A DNA stretch of 43,423 bases from positions 1 to 43,423 of IMG/VR virus record IMGVR_UViG_3300025102_000071; one strand, 5' to 3'. The position numbers and the translations under genes are program-made. Origin of the DNA: a virus. Positions 10,301 through 16,947 of the stretch are shown one piece after another (the first letter of the stretch is position 1; the number at the start of each line of letters is the position of its first letter). Under the pieces are notes generated by a model. It saw only the letters and a list, made by a program, of their open reading frames with translations. It was not told the DNA's origin and made no database searches.

Positions 10301-11352
10301 CAGGGGGCAAGGAAGCTTTCTTCAATGCCTTTGATAGAAAAGAATGGGCTGAGACATTCCTTGGCACTAGCTTTAGAACAGGTGTAGCAGGTAACTTAGT
10401 AGATGAAGCTGCAAATTTATTCTCTCAGACAGACATAGAGAACTCTGAATGGTGGGCAAAGAATGGTGGAGCTACACTAGGTAATTATTTATCTACATTT
10501 CTTGTACCAATGAATCAGGTTATTGATGCTCAAAGAGCTATGGGTATGAGAGGTACAGTATATAAAGAAACAGGTAAAGATCCTGAGATAGTGGACGCAG
10601 GTGGAGCTTTTGTTGAAGGATTAGTCAAGCCATTTAGGAAGTACGATCCCACAGGTGCATTCGTGGATGAGGAATCTATGCCAGTAAGAGAAGATCCTTT
10701 CCAAGAGGGTAAAGAAAAGGTAGCTCCTCTGGCAAAAGTCCTTGCAGGTATAAACCTGTACACTGAAGACAGCCCAGAGGGAATGCAACTAAAAGAACTA
10801 GGATTTACTAAGTGGGAACTCAGCAGTAAGTCAAGCATACCAACTATAAGAAACTTTGAGAACAAGCTTATACGTACTTATCTACCAGAGATAGTCAGGG
10901 CTGCAGAAAGAGAAGCAAGTGTGTTTGAAAGAATGTACGAGCAGGACAGAGTGTCCTTATCAACTGTGGGTGGGGGAAAGCTTTTTGGATTTGATACTGG
11001 TGTAAGCAAAGAAAGATATGTAAAGAATAATGTCAGATCTAGTATCAATAGAATGGTTGACATGCTTAGAAATGATGAACGCAGTTTGTCTGCCATTCCA
11101 GAACGAGAGAAGCAAGCACAGGTAAAAGCAATGCTCTCTTACAGAAGACTGCCTAGCGATGCTAAGAATAAAGCATACTATAGGTTTGTAGAAAGAGAGA
11201 ACAGATCACCCTTTGATTTTACAGATGATCTGATCAATAGATTTCATCCTAACTTTAATGAATACTCAGAAGAACAAAGAAAGGTAGCACTAGACAATCT
11301 TAAACTAAGAGACATGGCTACCCTTGGAGAGCTAGGTAAGGTTTCTAGGTAG
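7339..11352 (+). CDS. very large internal virion / ejection-type protein (1337 aa)
   Basis: The largest protein in the window. The N-terminus is proline- and acid-rich, and a YDFFAE motif occurs twice (about residues 5-10 and 36-41), like a binding tag. Helical regions follow, with an alanine/glycine stretch near 200-230 (GGQFATGYGIVGAIT). A central part around 600-800 (RRVENIRRGLLVSQIATAA) and a C-terminal hydrophobic part (ATGAMGIMAATMMLG near 920; FPLRQFFFLGKIARDYM near 970) could approach membranes. Size, position and composition match podovirus core proteins ejected with DNA. I see no lysozyme or protease motif. Its 3' end overlaps the leftward gene at 11332 by 21 bases. Confidence 0.7.
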   Translation: MSDSYDFFAEDEPPKQKPETTFVGSSPPVDKIPSNYDFFAESETDERPPITQEESQGESSQIPSYENNSVEKTESSYPEWGITKGKSRTVDYGVDMLKGLARSPFIAVSEGLKFASEFDDASKPYLGTLAWEDRGKPGFDIHDLIQFPNYITPSEYRKLKDKYTPEQLRDTSMLFNLSKKIDEGTTAVTGETETLAGGIVELGGQFATGYGIVGAITKLGSLGKGYYVKEGITTAAFFDPDEGLFMNFIEDLSGTDFGLVSDILAVDEDDTQFEKRVKAFAEGYGMAVAGTKASALIGTVFTAVRGKKIAIEDAKAELEKNGEVSDETIDRINENAQIIKDNGKEVEELIVSARANATTVDKAKGVSRRTQTIIAKQDARESIARENNAKEIDADKSTKKIHNELVEEFEANLSINKGLTRKDADFTPITKAVGGKRVLDTDLLNQAREKALTKKQGMQERVTETGDIYIEEGIIEDTEEIFDKVLKLENIDALTIVAKELKKARPDNWKETKTETFLDVDGKRKSRKVKKTVMENIFEAVTKRGTEDDPLTLAADHPLWNALDKAKLSFEDFTLMHLGSASLAGKILNKYSQIAKKVKPKSVKEQEELDEMLRRQSRTAGWFRRVENIRRGLLVSQIATAARNLESGLIRSPVEAINNVVETATMDLADGKFLSNRALKWKTWQDSFTGMRYVLSTGREAKEFTDLVLGEESTRKFATQMFNTINEIQLSTGRGTGSRFDMITSKLEDFTQFLNKPNQWQDFMLRRATFMGEAQRLFRLRWDMDFIEELQNGRLKDILRDSQDLNPTKGQYTAHELIAEATERALDLTYANAPETPLGKAFANFITQNNLTVIIPFPRFMAKSMELMAENSVGALLPMVRRIYGPAVGGKSFFPKDPATGKRSLGRPLGLTQREHRMIARNATGAMGIMAATMMLGDEDRGEDYKLVPVGDGTVMDVTPLFPLRQFFFLGKIARDYMKASEDVGWFSGGKEAFFNAFDRKEWAETFLGTSFRTGVAGNLVDEAANLFSQTDIENSEWWAKNGGATLGNYLSTFLVPMNQVIDAQRAMGMRGTVYKETGKDPEIVDAGGAFVEGLVKPFRKYDPTGAFVDEESMPVREDPFQEGKEKVAPLAKVLAGINLYTEDSPEGMQLKELGFTKWELSSKSSIPTIRNFENKLIRTYLPEIVRAAEREASVFERMYEQDRVSLSTVGGGKLFGFDTGVSKERYVKNNVRSSINRMVDMLRNDERSLSAIPEREKQAQVKAMLSYRRLPSDAKNKAYYRFVERENRSPFDFTDDLINRFHPNFNEYSEEQRKVALDNLKLRDMATLGELGKVSR

Positions 11353-11499
11353 CTTTTTAAGAACCTCTTTGATTTCCTTTAGATTCTTCTCACACTCTCT
11401 TAGTCTGTAGTTCATCTCTGTGAGAAGTTCGAACATTGTCCTTGGCTCTCTGCTTCGTTTGTCCATGAAAGCCTTTGCTTCTTTTTCTAATTCCATCTC
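11332..11499 (-). CDS. small coiled-coil protein, last gene of the leftward block
   Basis: A 55-residue highly charged helix (MELEKEAKAFMDKRSREP ... RECEKNLKEIKEVLKKLP). I chose the ATG at 11499 because AGAGGA lies just before it. A longer version from 11520 or 11610 is possible in the same frame. It overlaps the neighbouring 11390-11689 gene in another frame, and its tail overlaps the convergent 1337-aa gene by 21 bases. The part before 11499 looks like non-coding shadow. A fusion with the upstream gene by frameshift is possible. Confidence 0.5.
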   Translation of the reverse strand, partial: EMELEKEAKAFMDKRSREPRTMFELLTEMNYRLRECEKNLKEIKEVLKKLPRNLT

Positions 11500-11689
11500 T
11501 TCCTCTATGTATGTTATCATAATAGGCTGTGTTAAAGCCACGTTCCCACTCTCTATGTAACATAGTGTCGGAACTATAGGGGTTGCGAATCTTTCCATAA
11601 ACAAATGCATCGTAACCTTTCATCCACTGTATCTTCAGTGGTGCATCATGTTTACCTAATCCTCTTTCTTTTCTAGATAAGTGTCTCAT
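11390..11689 (-). CDS. small RMF-like basic protein, possibly frameshifted
   Basis: The frame runs 99 residues. The first 60 look genuine: the block MKGYDAFVYGKIRNPY and REWERGFNTAYYDN resembles a widespread small phage protein of the ribosome-modulation-factor type. After that the sequence becomes an R/K/H/G-rich string with no clear design, exactly where the coiled-coil frame of 11332-11499 takes over. Either the protein has a junk tail, or the two form one product through a frameshift (natural or a sequencing error). It starts one base after the reductase stop. Confidence 0.5.
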   Translation of the reverse strand: MRHLSRKERGLGKHDAPLKIQWMKGYDAFVYGKIRNPYSSDTMLHREWERGFNTAYYDNIHRGRDGIRKRSKGFHGQTKQRAKDNVRTSHRDELQTKRV

Positions 11690-11690
11690 G

Positions 11691-13577
11691 CTACGCTCCT
11701 ATGTCCACTATCTCACAACTGTCACCTGAACAGGCAAGTGTTTGTGAGGAATGTGTATTATCTTCTTCTTCATAACTTTGAAACTTATCCCAATCAATAT
11801 GAGTGAACTTACTGCTAAAATCATTGTATACAGCTTCTGTACAGTCCTGATATGGTGCTTGTTGATAAGTATGATCGGAGTGTGGTAGGAAAGAAACACC
11901 TGACATCTCGTCAAAGTGTTTGAATACAAATGCTCCTACTTCCATCCACTCATCATCACGGACTGATATAGTAACAGAAGGTTTATGCTCACACCAATGT
12001 CTCTGGTAGAGAAGCCACATCTCTAGCTGTTGAATAGCTGTCATGTCATTTCTCACCACTGACTTCTTTGGTGACTTCATTGGGAAGCTGAACACCATGT
12101 TTGTGTCAGGCTTCATAACGTCAGGCTCACTAGGTATACCACTGTCAATCATGAAGTTAGTAAGAGGATCTTTATTATCCCCCCTAACAGTACGGATATA
12201 ATGACTACTATGACGAGGGTGGATACCACTGCTTGAGTCCACGAGTTGTGAAACTGTTCCACTTGGTTTGACACAGGTGATTGCTGTGCTTTGTGGGATT
12301 CCAAAGATTGTTGACCATTCTTTGTTTGTTTCAACTGCAATTTCTCTGAGTGCTTCAAGTGTTTTGTCGAGTCCATGTTTTCTCCCATTAGTTAATTCAT
12401 TATCCATAATACCTGTAAGGCTGACACCGAGCAGTCTTTCTTCTTCTGTATTATTCTGCCATATCTTTCGCAAGTATGGGAACTTAGTGAGTGTAGCCTG
12501 TGCTGTGCCAAGTATAGTGGCAAGCATAACCTTTCTCTTTAGATCTTCAAACTTATCTTTCTCTCGTATAACTACCTCTGTAAGATTGCAGAACTGGTAA
12601 GGTCTGAGAATGATTTCACTGCAAGGGTTACAGCCAAACTCATGATCGGCATCTCTCCTGCCAAACTTCTTTGCTTGTTCCTTTGCAGATATTCTATTGA
12701 ATATACCACGCTCTCCTGACTTAGACTCTACAAGAGATGTCCACTCACGTAGGAATGTTTCTCCATCAGGCTTGTCTGTATATACAACAGAGTTATTGGA
12801 CAGAGCCATCTGTGGTGCAGTCTCCCACCACTTGCCTGACTTGGCATGTCTCATCCGTTGGTCTGAGAGGTTAGACAAACTAATCATGGCAGATCTACGT
12901 ACACCACCAGACACAACAACTTCCCCAACCTTACACATTAGATTATGGCAGTCGTAGCTAGACAGCTTCTTGCCTTCGTTCTGTCTGAATAGAGCTACAG
13001 TAAAATTAAACAGATCAATGAGAGGGGCAGGTCCACTGGCTCTACCACCGAACACTTTGAGTCTAGCACCTGCAGGTCTTACCTTTGACATGTCCCATAC
13101 AGGAACTTCCCCCATATACAGGTGTCCTATCAGCTTACGTAATGCTCTTGCCCATCCTTCTTTACTATCTTGTACCTGTATGCATGTGTCCACATGATCT
13201 AACTTCTGTGGTATCTCTGGTAGCTGTAGTACGTACTGTCTCTCTACAGAGAAGCCAACACCTGTACCACATAACAGTATATACATAGCTTCATCAAAAG
13301 CTTTTGGATCGTCCACAGGCAGATAGCTACAGTTGTACCCTGCTGTGTTGTCTCTCTCAAGGGCAGGTCCTGCTGTCATCAAGGCTCTCATAGAAGGCAT
13401 AACCTCTAGATTCTTTATAGCTTCAAAGATCTGTTGCTTCGGCAAGTGTCCTTTAACTTTCTCAGTAATGTAGTCTACATACCTCTGTACAGTCTCATCC
13501 CATGTCTCTCTTCTGTTCTCCTCGTCCATCCACCTAGCATACCTAGATATTGCAATAAATTTTTGATAATCATTCAT
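11691..13577 (-). CDS. nrdJ: class II (adenosylcobalamin) ribonucleoside-triphosphate reductase
   Basis: 628 residues. Reduces ribonucleotides to deoxynucleotides for phage DNA synthesis. The class II monomeric pattern is clear. C83 (in NCSY) is the first redox cysteine, followed by the CGTGVGFS loop at 103-110. The NPCSE motif gives the N-x-C-x-E catalytic triad, with FCNLTEV just after it carrying the partner cysteine. Near the C-terminus the block SSSGIHPRHSSHYIRTVR is also typical. The extreme C-terminus has C616 and C621 as C-x4-C, the spacing of the re-reducing pair in lactobacillus RTPR. At 628 aa it is shorter than that enzyme. GGAGG lies 6 bases before the ATG. No small subunit gene is present, as expected for class II. 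Confidence 0.93.
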   Translation of the reverse strand: MNDYQKFIAISRYARWMDEENRRETWDETVQRYVDYITEKVKGHLPKQQIFEAIKNLEVMPSMRALMTAGPALERDNTAGYNCSYLPVDDPKAFDEAMYILLCGTGVGFSVERQYVLQLPEIPQKLDHVDTCIQVQDSKEGWARALRKLIGHLYMGEVPVWDMSKVRPAGARLKVFGGRASGPAPLIDLFNFTVALFRQNEGKKLSSYDCHNLMCKVGEVVVSGGVRRSAMISLSNLSDQRMRHAKSGKWWETAPQMALSNNSVVYTDKPDGETFLREWTSLVESKSGERGIFNRISAKEQAKKFGRRDADHEFGCNPCSEIILRPYQFCNLTEVVIREKDKFEDLKRKVMLATILGTAQATLTKFPYLRKIWQNNTEEERLLGVSLTGIMDNELTNGRKHGLDKTLEALREIAVETNKEWSTIFGIPQSTAITCVKPSGTVSQLVDSSSGIHPRHSSHYIRTVRGDNKDPLTNFMIDSGIPSEPDVMKPDTNMVFSFPMKSPKKSVVRNDMTAIQQLEMWLLYQRHWCEHKPSVTISVRDDEWMEVGAFVFKHFDEMSGVSFLPHSDHTYQQAPYQDCTEAVYNDFSSKFTHIDWDKFQSYEEEDNTHSSQTLACSGDSCEIVDIGA

Positions 13578-13578
13578 A

Positions 13579-13740
13579 TTAATCCTCCAATGTTACTCGT
13601 ATGTTTTTAACTTTTAGTCCATCAATATCATAGATAAACTCTTCTAATGCTTGTTGTATCTCTTCACTAGGATCACCGTCAGCAGGGACAGGGTAATCTT
13701 CCTTGTCTAGATTAAGAGTAAGATATACTTTAACAACCAT
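13579..13740 (-). CDS. hypothetical acidic 53-aa protein
   Basis: A small complete ORF that fills the gap between the DUF3310 gene and the reductase. It begins MVVKVYLTLNLDKEDYPVPA and ends with a beta-strand KVKNIRVTLED. It overlaps the upstream stop by 11 bases, and its last codons contain the GGAGG site used by the reductase. The beta-alpha-beta style and the exact fit between genes argue that it is real. Function unknown. Confidence 0.65.
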   Translation of the reverse strand: MVVKVYLTLNLDKEDYPVPADGDPSEEIQQALEEFIYDIDGLKVKNIRVTLED

Positions 13741-14035
13741 CACTAAGATCACTCAGTCCTTCAAGCAGATCAAGTTGCCCTGAGTCTGTTTCTTGCTGAC
13801 TCTTTATCTCTACCAGTCTGCTGAGATACCACTGTGCTTTCTCTAAATCTTGCACACCGTTCTTGTATCGGTATCTCCAAAGATACTTAATAATATTACC
13901 CTGCAAATAATATTCGTATCCTTCACCTGTAGCTGACTGAATAGCTTCAATGCACTCGACACCATACTTGTTGTAGTGTGGTGGGCTATTGACCATATCC
14001 TTATCCTTACAATTATTCATTTCCCATTTTGCCAT
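13730..14035 (-). CDS. DUF3310 family protein
   Basis: 101 residues from the ATG at 14035, chosen because GGGAG lies 8 bases before it; an in-frame ATG at 14050 is the alternative. The block VNSPPHYNKYGVECIEAIQ then NIIKYLWRYRYKNG and DLEKAQWYLSRLVE is the DUF3310 signature (one-domain proteins near nucleotide metabolism genes in many phages). Exact activity is not established. The neighbourhood of ribonucleotide reductase fits a role in nucleotide or DNA metabolism. Confidence 0.8.
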   Translation of the reverse strand: MAKWEMNNCKDKDMVNSPPHYNKYGVECIEAIQSATGEGYEYYLQGNIIKYLWRYRYKNGVQDLEKAQWYLSRLVEIKSQQETDSGQLDLLEGLSDLSDGC

Positions 14036-14036
14036 A

Positions 14037-14405
14037 TCATGAACTCCCATTTAGTTTCTCTTTCATTGCTTTAAAGTCTACCGTAATTACATTACCCTGT
14101 CTACCAGTAATTGTAACTTTTGGTTTTTCTTTTCGTTCTTCTGTCTCAGCCCTGACAATCTCGTATACTTTCTTAGTATGCTCCTCATCTGATCTAAGCA
14201 AATCAATACTTACAAGAGCCATATGAGCAAAGAGCATTACCTCACTGAAGTCTCTATCAGATAGAGGGTTTGCTACTGAGTCTATAACTTGTAAGTTTAC
14301 ATCTCCTGTCCAGTTGTTCTGGTGATCTAGCATAGGTTGCATTCTTATTAGAATATCTTGATCATCTAATTTAAAATGTAAATCTTTGAATCCGTCTTGT
14401 GTCAT
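14037..14405 (-). CDS. hypothetical phage protein
   Basis: 122 residues. The N-terminal half is beta-like with a NWTGDVNLQV strand; the middle is helical (FSEVMLFAHMALVSIDLL), and the tail reads TGRQGNVITVDFKAMKEKL. The start codon overlaps the endonuclease stop as TAATG, with AAGGAG just upstream. No known domain recognised. It travels with the recombination/nucleotide genes on both sides. Confidence 0.65.
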   Translation of the reverse strand: MTQDGFKDLHFKLDDQDILIRMQPMLDHQNNWTGDVNLQVIDSVANPLSDRDFSEVMLFAHMALVSIDLLRSDEEHTKKVYEIVRAETEERKEKPKVTITGRQGNVITVDFKAMKEKLNGSS

Positions 14406-14866
14406 TAAAAACTCCTTATAATTCTTTTCCTTGGAAACTCTATGAGTTTAGGAAGTGGTTTCTTTTTACGTTCTTTAAGCCAAGGCTCTGGTATTACTCT
14501 GTCATGGTATAAAAACTTGTTCTTCTCACACCAATCACCATAGCTAGTTTTAGAACCTTTCTTAATTTTTCTTTTGCTACTTGTAAACACAAAACGTATG
14601 TCTAATTTAGGGTGTTGTTTCTTAATACAGATGTGTTTTCTTCTGTCATCTACTGTGAAGAGTCCTTTGGTTTCTATTATGATACCATTAGGTAGCACAA
14701 AGTCAGGTGTGTAATGTCTGTAAGCTAAGTCTTCCCACTCTATCTTGATGCCCTCATAAATATATTTTACTTTTAGTTCATCAAGAAACTCTGAGAGCTT
14801 AACCTCAAGCCCACTACGATAGCCTAACTTACGTGCTACCTGATATTTTTTAGAAGAGTATAACAC
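14405..14866 (-). CDS. T7-type endonuclease I (Holliday junction resolvase)
   Basis: 153 residues from a GTG start. It cleaves branched DNA such as four-way junctions, removing recombination and replication intermediates before packaging. The catalytic residues line up almost by number with T7 endonuclease I: E21 (in RSGLE), D55 (in TPDFVLP), E65 and K67 (in ETKG). Later blocks KQHPKLDIRFVF and SYGDWCEKNKFLYHD are also typical. The length matches T7 gp3 (about 149). It lies next to the Fe-S exonuclease, consistent with a recombination module. Confidence 0.92.
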   Translation of the reverse strand: MLYSSKKYQVARKLGYRSGLEVKLSEFLDELKVKYIYEGIKIEWEDLAYRHYTPDFVLPNGIIIETKGLFTVDDRRKHICIKKQHPKLDIRFVFTSSKRKIKKGSKTSYGDWCEKNKFLYHDRVIPEPWLKERKKKPLPKLIEFPRKRIIRSF

Positions 14867-15112
14867 CTACCATTGCCAGACAGAGTTCATCTGATCTACG
14901 TAAGATGTAAGGTTCTTATAAGGTACACGTTTATACCCTAAAGCTTTTAGCTCTTCTGTCACAGCATCTTCGGCAGACTTACGTGCTTCCATAGCAAGAC
15001 GTAGTCCCTCTAGCTTCCTGTTCTTATAGGCTTTCTTCATGGACGCTAGTTTAGTTTCCATAGTCTTAATCTTCTTTTCCATTTCTTCTAGTGTGGCTGT
15101 TGTCTCTGTCAT
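14867..15112 (-). CDS. small coiled-coil protein
   Basis: 81 residues, with a long lysine/glutamate-rich heptad helix over the first 55 (LEEMEKKIKTMETKLASM) and a short C-terminal domain YKRVPYKNLTSYVDQMN. The start overlaps the exonuclease stop as ATGA, and the stop lies one base before the GTG of endonuclease I, so it is probably co-translated with both nucleases. An accessory role to one of them is an inference. Confidence 0.65.
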   Translation of the reverse strand: MTETTATLEEMEKKIKTMETKLASMKKAYKNRKLEGLRLAMEARKSAEDAVTEELKALGYKRVPYKNLTSYVDQMNSVWQW

Positions 15113-15972
15113 GTTGTAGTCTCCTTTCCTATTTCTACATAAGAAACAATCTTTGGTTCTTTTGCCTGAGACATGATAGACGGTAGCTCTTGCAAGTCAG
15201 TCCAACAGGAATGTTTAAATCTACAGAATGAACATGTCGTTCCTAAGATTTTATTTCCTGTGGGCTTACCTCTGAATGTTTCCTCTACTGGTTCAAAGCA
15301 CCTTTCAAACTCGTTGTTCTGAACAATGCTTATATTATTAGATAGTTTATCTATCTCCTTCGTCAAGTCTAAACCATCGGCAGGTACATATTTAAAGCTA
15401 CCGTTTGCTTTATTTATTACCCACCATCCACCTGCTCTTTTGTTAAGAGCCTGTGCATACCCTGCCAACTGTCCCACGTAACCAAATGGGTCTTCCTTGG
15501 CAAGAGTATCAAATGATTCAAACTTATTTCTATATGACCAATCAGATGCAGATTTAATATCGTCAACAGCATCATCTATAACTATGTCATATGTGCCTTC
15601 TATCTTAGAATCAATAGTTAATTCCATAGATACTTTCTTAGAATCCTCATAGGCAACACCTGCCTGTCTGAGCAAGCCCTTAAACACAGACTCAACTATG
15701 TCCCCCAACATCATGTTCATAACAAATGTTGAGGGAAAGGGCATACCTTCATCTGGTTTGTTCTTCTCAAACCAAAGCTGACAGGTAGGTCTACCTATAT
15801 TGGACATTCTAAGTCTGAACTCCTTTCTAGAATTTTGCGAACCAAACTGACGGTGCAAGGCTTCTTTGACATCTTCACAAATCTTATCAATGTTTGTGTC
15901 AGATAGCACCTGCTTACCGTCAGTGGCTTGCTCTAGAAATCGGTGCAGTTGTAGTTCTGCCCTATGGTTCAT
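15109..15972 (-). CDS. Cas4/RecB-like PD-(D/E)XK exonuclease with Fe-S cluster
   Basis: 287 residues. Likely 5'-3' or single-strand exonuclease for recombination or end processing. PD-(D/E)XK motifs are visible in order: GDIVE at 90-94, GTYDIVID with D129, DIK with D138 and K140, and QLAGY with Q168 and Y172. Four cysteines frame the nuclease core in the Cas4/AddB/Dna2 way: C64 before it, then C247, C250 and C256 (C-x2-C-x5-C) after it, expected to bind a 4Fe-4S cluster. Neighbours are the putative SSB and endonuclease I. Polarity cannot be read from sequence. Confidence 0.85.
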   Translation of the reverse strand: MNHRAELQLHRFLEQATDGKQVLSDTNIDKICEDVKEALHRQFGSQNSRKEFRLRMSNIGRPTCQLWFEKNKPDEGMPFPSTFVMNMMLGDIVESVFKGLLRQAGVAYEDSKKVSMELTIDSKIEGTYDIVIDDAVDDIKSASDWSYRNKFESFDTLAKEDPFGYVGQLAGYAQALNKRAGGWWVINKANGSFKYVPADGLDLTKEIDKLSNNISIVQNNEFERCFEPVEETFRGKPTGNKILGTTCSFCRFKHSCWTDLQELPSIMSQAKEPKIVSYVEIGKETTT

Positions 15973-15975
15973 GGC

Positions 15976-16884
15976 TTACTGAACTTTCTCATCACTGGTG
16001 ATGTCGATGAAAGATTCTACAACAGCAGGATCTATGTCCTCTTTGCTGTGGATGTTCTCATCAAACTGTCCCATGATGTACTGATTATAGTTAGTAACCC
16101 ATGATAGTAAGTTACCAAATAGTTCCTGATCCTCATCAGATGTCTCCACCTTTTTGGTCAGGTCTAGTCTAGTGCTAGGCACATAGTAACTATTACCATT
16201 TGGTAGCTTTCTCTCTTCTGAAGAAGCATACACAGTATGATTAACTGGTAATCTCTTCATCTTAGATAGCTTCACAAAGACATCACCAACAGTCTTGAAT
16301 GCTTCACGATTGTCTACTTCCCATATGAATGGGACATATCCTAAGTCAGCATCGTTGGTGTACTCACCTTCAACCTTGGTTGCTTTATCAAACTTAGCAA
16401 GACCTAATATAACTCTTACTCGTTTGATCTGCCTGATCAGTTCCTTCTGCTTGTCAGGTAGAGAAGCAAAGTCCTGTATATATCCTGCAGGTTTACCACA
16501 GTTGAAGCCCCCATCGTTATCCTTTAGATCAACGTTAAGATTATCAGACATGACAGTCTTGACATAACGATTGGGTGTGTCATCACTGCCCTTGATGAAC
16601 CTCTTATACATATACCTCTGCATAAAAGGTCTGATCTCAATGTCAGACTGAAAGTACTGTCCGTCATCAGGAACGTCAAGCTTGTAAGCACCAGAAGGTA
16701 TCTTCTCAATGTTTACCATCTTGCCTTTAAGTTCTTCAGTACCCATGATAGGTGTGTGACTAAGCTTTAGTCTAGCCAGTGAACTAGCAGACTTCTTTCC
16801 TACCTCAGTACCTACTGGTTCTGAGATGCCCATAGCCTTTGCCATATCGTCATAGTTTCCGTTTATTGTTATTACTTCATTCAT
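15976..16884 (-). CDS. putative single-stranded DNA-binding protein
   Basis: 302 residues, between DNA polymerase and exonuclease. Beta-rich N-terminal half (MVNIEKIPSGAYKLDVPDDG; IEIRPFMQRYMYKRF) with many aromatic and basic residues, then an acidic C-terminal end (ESFIDITSDEKVQ). An OB-like beta core with an acidic tail and this gene position are typical of phage SSB proteins, but I see no defining motif. A recombination mediator is the alternative. AAGGAG precedes the ATG, and a TTGACA-17-TATAAC promoter ends 35 bases upstream, so it can be made from its own transcript, as an abundant SSB would need. Confidence 0.5.
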   Translation of the reverse strand: MNEVITINGNYDDMAKAMGISEPVGTEVGKKSASSLARLKLSHTPIMGTEELKGKMVNIEKIPSGAYKLDVPDDGQYFQSDIEIRPFMQRYMYKRFIKGSDDTPNRYVKTVMSDNLNVDLKDNDGGFNCGKPAGYIQDFASLPDKQKELIRQIKRVRVILGLAKFDKATKVEGEYTNDADLGYVPFIWEVDNREAFKTVGDVFVKLSKMKRLPVNHTVYASSEERKLPNGNSYYVPSTRLDLTKKVETSDEDQELFGNLLSWVTNYNQYIMGQFDENIHSKEDIDPAVVESFIDITSDEKVQ

Positions 16885-16918
16885 GTATTATCTCCTTATA
16901 ATTTCGAAAAGTGTTATA

Positions 16919-16947
16919 GTTATACCATCATACATCTTTGGTGTCAA
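16919..16947 (-). promoter_or_regulatory. sigma70-type leftward promoter for the putative SSB gene
   Basis: On the minus strand TTGACA (16947-16942), a 17-base spacer and TATAAC (16924-16919). The -35 is a perfect match and the -10 is 5/6. It lies at the very end of the polymerase gene, just before the 16884 start. Predicted transcription start near 16912, leaving a short leader with the AAGGAG site. It shares its -10 with two other leftward promoters. Confidence 0.6.

Noticed and set aside
11332-11352. Bidirectional terminator at the convergent junction
   Set aside because: The two genes overlap tail to tail, and I see no GC-rich hairpin with a U-tract there or just beyond.
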